Below are positions 60,801 to 64,000 of a stretch of DNA of 64,000 bases, in pieces; position 1 is the first letter of the stretch; each line of letters opens with the position of its first letter. The notes under the pieces are model-generated. The model worked only from the letters and a program-made list of their open reading frames with translations, was not told where the DNA came from and ran no database searches. The position numbers and the translations under genes were made by a program. The stretch is from Flavobacterium branchiarum. GTDB lineage: Bacteria > Bacteroidota > Bacteroidia > Flavobacteriales > Flavobacteriaceae. The stretch covers positions 1,798,001 through 1,862,000 of the forward strand of contig NZ_JAUFQQ010000003.1 in NCBI RefSeq assembly GCF_030409845.1, given 5' to 3'.

Positions 60801-61361
60801 TTATTTAATTGTTATTGGAACTTCAACAGTTGTTTTGTCCCAACCAATCGTTAAATTAGCTACTGAACCTTTATTGGTAAAAGCTATTGATAATGCTTCA
60901 ATAGGAGTTGATACAGTTTTAACAGGAACAACTACTCTCGCAATATCTTTGCTTTCATCATAAGCATAAGCTCCCCATAAATCAGTTTCGTTATTGATAA
61001 TAATAGTCCATTTGTCTTTTTCAGGAATAGCAAATAAGCTATAAGTTCCCGCTGGAATATTTACTCCACCAACTGTAACTGGTTTGTAAAATTTGATTTC
61101 GGTATTTTCATTGGCTCCAAGACGCCAAACTTTACCAAATGGTATTAGTTCTCCAAAAATGGTACGTCCATTTGCTGAGGGTCTTGAATAAACGACTTTG
61201 ATAACAGCAGTTGGCGTATCTGTTTTTTTAGATTTAACTGCTTTATGCGGATAATAGCTAATGTCAACTGGGGTTTTGTCCAAAGGAGCAAAATTGACAT
61301 CTTGTGCGTTAACCGAAAATGCTGTCAATAAGATGATTAATAGTAAATTTAAGTTTTTCAT
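60801..61361 (-). CDS. DUF2911 secreted protein
   Basis: From the ATG at 61361 the protein has 186 residues with signal peptide MKNLNLLLIILLTAFSVNAQ. The DUF2911 core is clear: KVVYSRPSANGRTIFGELIP, FGKVWRLGANENTEIKFYKP and NIPAGTYSLFAIPEKDKWTI. The longer frame from 61409 adds a hydrophobic stretch before the signal and is unlikely. The family is common in Bacteroidota and has no assigned function. It probably has its own promoter, since it follows the SDR gene by about 70 bases. Confidence 0.9.
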   Translation of the reverse strand: MKNLNLLLIILLTAFSVNAQDVNFAPLDKTPVDISYYPHKAVKSKKTDTPTAVIKVVYSRPSANGRTIFGELIPFGKVWRLGANENTEIKFYKPVTVGGVNIPAGTYSLFAIPEKDKWTIIINNETDLWGAYAYDESKDIARVVVPVKTVSTPIEALSIAFTNKGSVANLTIGWDKTTVEVPITIK

Positions 61362-61433
61362 ATTCATGATTGTTATATGTTTTACACAAAGTAAAAAAAT
61401 AATGAACATAAATCATATTATTTCTTTTCTTTT

Positions 61434-62246
61434 TTAAATGCTTGAAGCTGCAAATCCCCCATCGACTTTAACGATAGTTCCTGTTACAAATTTGGACATA
61501 TCACTGCATAAAAATAAGAGTGCTCCATTTATATCTTCGGGTGTTCCAAATCTTCCCATTGGAGTTTGATCAATAATCTTCTGACCTCTAGGAGTTAGTT
61601 TTCCATTAGGATTTAATAGTAAAGCTTTATTTTGTTCACCAATAAAAAAGCCAGGAGAAATTGCATTTACACGAATTCCTTCTCCATATTTAGAAGCTAA
61701 TTCTACTGCCATCCATTGGGTGAAATTATCAATAGCCGCTTTTGAAGCCGAATAACCCACAACTCTCGTCAAAGGTCTTTGTGCTGATGCTGACGAAATG
61801 TTTATGATGTTACCCTCTTTTTGTTTTGCAAATAACTCCGAAAACACTTGCGAAGGCAAGATGGTACCAATTATATTTAGATCTACTACTTTTTGTAAAT
61901 CATCTAGATTCATGTTAAATATTGCCTGATCCGGACTTATGGTAGCTCCAGGCATGTTTCCGCCTGCAGCATTTATGAGAATATCAAGGCGGCCATATTT
62001 TTCTAGTATAAAATTTTTAGCCTTCTCGAGATCTTCTTTTTTTAATACGTTAGCTTGCATTGCAAAAGCTTGTCCGCCGTTATTTTGTATTTTTTCTACA
62101 ATTTTGGTTGCCTTTTCAATCGATTGGGATACAATTCCTGTAATTACACCTTGTTGCGCTAAAACTGTAGCAAAATTGCTTCCCAATACTCCAGCACCAC
62201 CAGTTATTAGAGCAATTTTTCCTTTTAGATTAAAAACTGAATCCAT
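61434..62246 (-). CDS. SDR-family oxidoreductase, mannonate/fructuronate-reductase-like
   Basis: A 270-residue short-chain dehydrogenase: cofactor loop ALITGGAGVLGSNFA, NAAGGNMPGA (NNAG position), catalytic YSASK in VVGYSASKAAIDNF, and PMGRFGTPEDINGALLFLCS at the end. The sequence resembles Bacteroidota D-mannonate oxidoreductase-type SDRs. It is third in an operon after a YhcH-type protein and a KDPG-type aldolase, so it probably reduces or oxidises a uronate-derived keto acid. The precise substrate (fructuronate, DEH or another) is inferred, so no symbol is given. Confidence 0.85.
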   Translation of the reverse strand: MDSVFNLKGKIALITGGAGVLGSNFATVLAQQGVITGIVSQSIEKATKIVEKIQNNGGQAFAMQANVLKKEDLEKAKNFILEKYGRLDILINAAGGNMPGATISPDQAIFNMNLDDLQKVVDLNIIGTILPSQVFSELFAKQKEGNIINISSASAQRPLTRVVGYSASKAAIDNFTQWMAVELASKYGEGIRVNAISPGFFIGEQNKALLLNPNGKLTPRGQKIIDQTPMGRFGTPEDINGALLFLCSDMSKFVTGTIVKVDGGFAASSI

Positions 62247-62251
62247 ATTGT

Positions 62252-62920
62252 TTATAATTGTTTTTGTATTATCTGTACTATTTGTAGCACCTTTCTAGTT
62301 TCACTTTCGATGCCATCATAATCTCCGTTGTCTGTGCGCTCTTGAGTAATAAGTTTACTACCCAGTCCAACTGCTGAAACACCTGCAGAAAACCAGTTAT
62401 TAATACTTGTGTGTGTTGTGTCAACACCACCAGTTGTCATAAAATATATTGAAGGAAATATATCTTTAATATTGCTCATGAATTTTGGGCTTAGAATGTT
62501 TCCGGGGAAAAGTTTTATGAATTTAATTCCAGCATTTTCAGCAGTAATAATTTCTGTAGGTGTCATACATCCCGGGCAATAAAGTCTTTCTTTACTTTGT
62601 AAAAATTGAGAGACTTCAGGAACAAAACCTGGACTTATAAAAAAATCTGCTCCAATTTCATAATATTGTTTTGCTTGTTCAATATTTTTTATTGTACCAA
62701 TTCCTAATAGCATTCCGGGCATTTCTAAGTCTCTAATAATAATCATTCTCTTAAAATTAGCTATTGCCTCAGGTCCTCTATTAGTATATTCTACTGCTTT
62801 GATTCCAGCTTTATAGAGCGCTCTTAGAATTGCTAAACTAATAATTTCATCAGTATTGAAGTAAAGCGGAAGAATCCCTTGTTTTAATATAGTATCTATT
62901 GTATTCTGAATAGTATTCAT
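62252..62920 (-). CDS. eda: KDPG/KHG aldolase family protein
   Basis: A 222-residue class I aldolase. Glu44 in AGIKAVEYTNRGPEA and Lys136 in GIKFIKLFPGNILSP are the catalytic glutamate and Schiff-base lysine of Eda. FFISPGFVP, YCPGCMTPTE and FMTTGGVDTTHTSIN are the conserved substrate loops. It cleaves 2-keto-3-deoxy-6-phosphogluconate to pyruvate and glyceraldehyde-3-phosphate. It lies 4 bases after the YhcH-type gene and 5 bases before the SDR. The KDG kinase needed to make its substrate is not in the window. Confidence 0.9.
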   Translation of the reverse strand: MNTIQNTIDTILKQGILPLYFNTDEIISLAILRALYKAGIKAVEYTNRGPEAIANFKRMIIIRDLEMPGMLLGIGTIKNIEQAKQYYEIGADFFISPGFVPEVSQFLQSKERLYCPGCMTPTEIITAENAGIKFIKLFPGNILSPKFMSNIKDIFPSIYFMTTGGVDTTHTSINNWFSAGVSAVGLGSKLITQERTDNGDYDGIESETRKVLQIVQIIQKQL

Positions 62921-62924
62921 AGTG

Positions 62925-63374
62925 TCATATTTTTACTTTTAGTACGATTTTTTTTAGTGTTCCGTTGCCAATCATTGCAGCATGAACATCTTCGGGATAT
63001 AAGATAGCGAATTGATTTTCGTGTAATTGAAAAAACATATCTGGTGCATCATGAAAGAAACGAACATCTTTCTCATCACTATAATCTCCATTTGGGTTAT
63101 TGCATTTTTCTCTTGGTTTCCATGCAAAAAATTCAGGACCTTGAATTGAAATTTGAATATCAATGTTTTTATCATGGCATTCAAAACCTTTAATGCTTTC
63201 TTCTTTTGTGGTTCCTTCGCCTACAATAACAATAGCTTTTAATCCTTCTGCAATTTGGTATGTTCCTTCACTAAGGTTTACAATGTCATTTTGTTTTATG
63301 TAGTCAAATGCTTTTTTGAAATTAGGATGTAAGCTATAATATGTTACTGCGTTATTTAATGAGTCTATTATCAT
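62925..63374 (-). CDS. YhcH/YjgK/YiaL family protein
   Basis: The 149-residue cupin-like protein matches the family: ECHDKNIDIQISIQGPEFFA, EKDVRFFHDAPDMFFQLHENQFAILYPEDVHA and IVLKVKI. Members act in sialic-acid, ascorbate or unsaturated-uronate breakdown, probably as anomer or tautomer handling enzymes. It is the first gene of the operon with the aldolase and SDR and is divergent from a LacI regulator. This points to uronate or related sugar-acid catabolism. Confidence 0.88.
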   Translation of the reverse strand: MIIDSLNNAVTYYSLHPNFKKAFDYIKQNDIVNLSEGTYQIAEGLKAIVIVGEGTTKEESIKGFECHDKNIDIQISIQGPEFFAWKPREKCNNPNGDYSDEKDVRFFHDAPDMFFQLHENQFAILYPEDVHAAMIGNGTLKKIVLKVKI

Positions 63375-63494
63375 TTTAATTTTAATTTTCTAATTATTTG
63401 AAGCTCTTCTTTTAAGATATATGAAGATGTTATTTTTTGTTGTATGCTTTTTTTGACCTAATTATGGAGTTTTCCCAATATTTAATTCCATAAA

Positions 63495-63578
63495 ATGGAT
63501 AATTTTTATTGGTTATAGAAGTAAAATCACCAGTAAACATACACGGATTGAAACAAATGTATGTAAAATGTTATCCAT
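63495..63578. promoter_or_regulatory. Nested inverted repeats between divergent sugar-acid operon and LacI gene
   Basis: The outer pair is ATGGATAA (63495-63502) and TTATCCAT (63571-63578). The inner pair is ACATACA (63537-63543) and TGTATGT (63558-63564). They lie between the YhcH-type start and the LacI -7 box, suited to binding by a dimeric or looping LacI repressor. Confidence 0.5.
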
Positions 63579-63604
63579 AACAAGTTATCTTCAATAATAA
63601 GAAT

Positions 63605-63612
63605 TAATTTTG
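63605..63612 (+). promoter_or_regulatory. -7 promoter box of the LacI gene
   Basis: TAATTTTG is a full TAnnTTTG match. It contains the only upstream TTG (63610) that could serve as an in-frame start. A matching TTTG box 17-23 bases upstream was not seen. Confidence 0.4.
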
Positions 63613-63654
63613 TATTTACATAGAATTACTTTTAACATAAAGAGAATTGGTATT

Positions 63655-64000
63655 ATAACAATTAAGAAAATAGCAGAATTAGCCAATGTTTCAATAGGAA
63701 CAGTTGATAGGATTATCCATAATCGTGGGCAAGTTACTTTAGAGAATGTGAGTAAAGTAAATGCTATAATCGAAGAATATGGATATAAAAGACATATTCT
63801 TGCGAGCAGTCTTACTTTAAATAGAAAATTTCATTTTGCAGTGCTTTTACCTAAATATGAAAACATCGAGTATTGGAAAAGCCAAGTTTCTGGAATTGAA
63901 AAAGCGGCAAACGAATTAGGGAAATTCGGAGTTGTTTTGAATTATTTTTTCTTTGATTTTAATACAACATCTTTCAAAAAGTATCTAAAAAAAATAATGA
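63655..64000 (+). CDS. LacI family transcriptional regulator, N-terminal part (runs off window)
   Basis: The frame reads TIKKIAELANVSIGTVDRII followed by HNRGQVTLENVSKVNAIIEE, a complete LacI HTH plus hinge, then a ligand domain beginning KFHFAVLLPKYENIEYW. The gene continues beyond base 64000. No ATG, GTG or TTG lies just before the HTH. ATA at 63655 or ATT at 63652 would give the normal LacI start. TTG at 63610 would add 15 residues but lies inside a promoter-like box. The start is therefore uncertain. It is divergent from the YhcH/Eda/SDR operon, its likely target. Confidence 0.8.
   Translation, partial: MTIKKIAELANVSIGTVDRIIHNRGQVTLENVSKVNAIIEEYGYKRHILASSLTLNRKFHFAVLLPKYENIEYWKSQVSGIEKAANELGKFGVVLNYFFFDFNTTSFKKYLKKIM

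Overview
The window looks like a Flavobacterium-type chromosome (Bacteroidota, Flavobacteriaceae). The DNA is AT-rich, and several upstream regions carry the Bacteroidota promoter core TAnnTTTG. There is a TonB-dependent receptor with a carboxypeptidase-regulatory-like plug, DUF6377 and PepSY-like proteins, a GH3 beta-glucosidase, and abundant short palindromic intergenic repeats. No rRNA or tRNA gene was recognised. One gene is cut at each end: an S24/LexA-type peptidase domain on the left and a LacI-type regulator on the right.

Layout. 0-8 kb: a TetR regulator and a tripartite RND multidrug pump (adaptor, inner-membrane pump, outer-membrane factor) read leftwards. Four evenly spaced copies of a palindromic site lie between the regulator and the pump genes, and a fifth overlaps the regulator's own promoter. 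A 37-codon ORF resembling the outer-membrane factor's signal peptide sits between pump and outer-membrane factor. 8-10 kb: a ketopantoate-reductase-like enzyme divergent from an AraC regulator. 10-18 kb: a CzcCBA-like metal efflux set behind a two-component system. 18-26 kb: a TSUP/DUF1634 pair, small membrane proteins (RDD, DUF4328), a VOC protein, a DoxD-DoxA-like protein, DUF2199, a PAP2 phosphatase and an AraC regulator. 26-29 kb: a DUF6934-like protein with a small downstream partner, flanked by related repeats, then a YegS-like lipid kinase. 29-34 kb: TonB receptor, PepSY-like protein and a second two-component system. 34-43 kb: DUF6377 regulator, GH3 glucosidase, DUF1254 lipoprotein and a large acyl-CoA dehydrogenase. 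43-53 kb: MocR regulator divergent from a RarD-like exporter, DoxX, an ArsR/OYE/FrnE redox group, an orphan AAA+ ATPase, YggS, and a TetR/small protein/MFS operon. 53-60 kb: nadA-nadB, a four-helix-bundle membrane protein, and a phosphoesterase/MFS pair divergent from an AraC regulator. 60-64 kb: DUF2911, then a YhcH/Eda/SDR sugar-acid operon divergent from a LacI regulator.

The most unusual signal is outside the genes. Several 3' intergenic regions are filled with short-word tandem arrays: 14 exact ACGTAAA units; 19 consecutive in-phase AGAnnnn heptamers; 55 in-phase heptamers of TTCTTTA/TTCTTTG type (which read as AGAAnAA on the other strand); and arrays built from CAGT or ACTG plus two or three variable bases. 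One CAGT array supplies the last codons and the stop of an AraC gene. Together with several families of dispersed palindromic elements, they suggest active repeat formation. The other candidates for a new system are the multi-operator TetR control region and the DUF6934 two-gene module.
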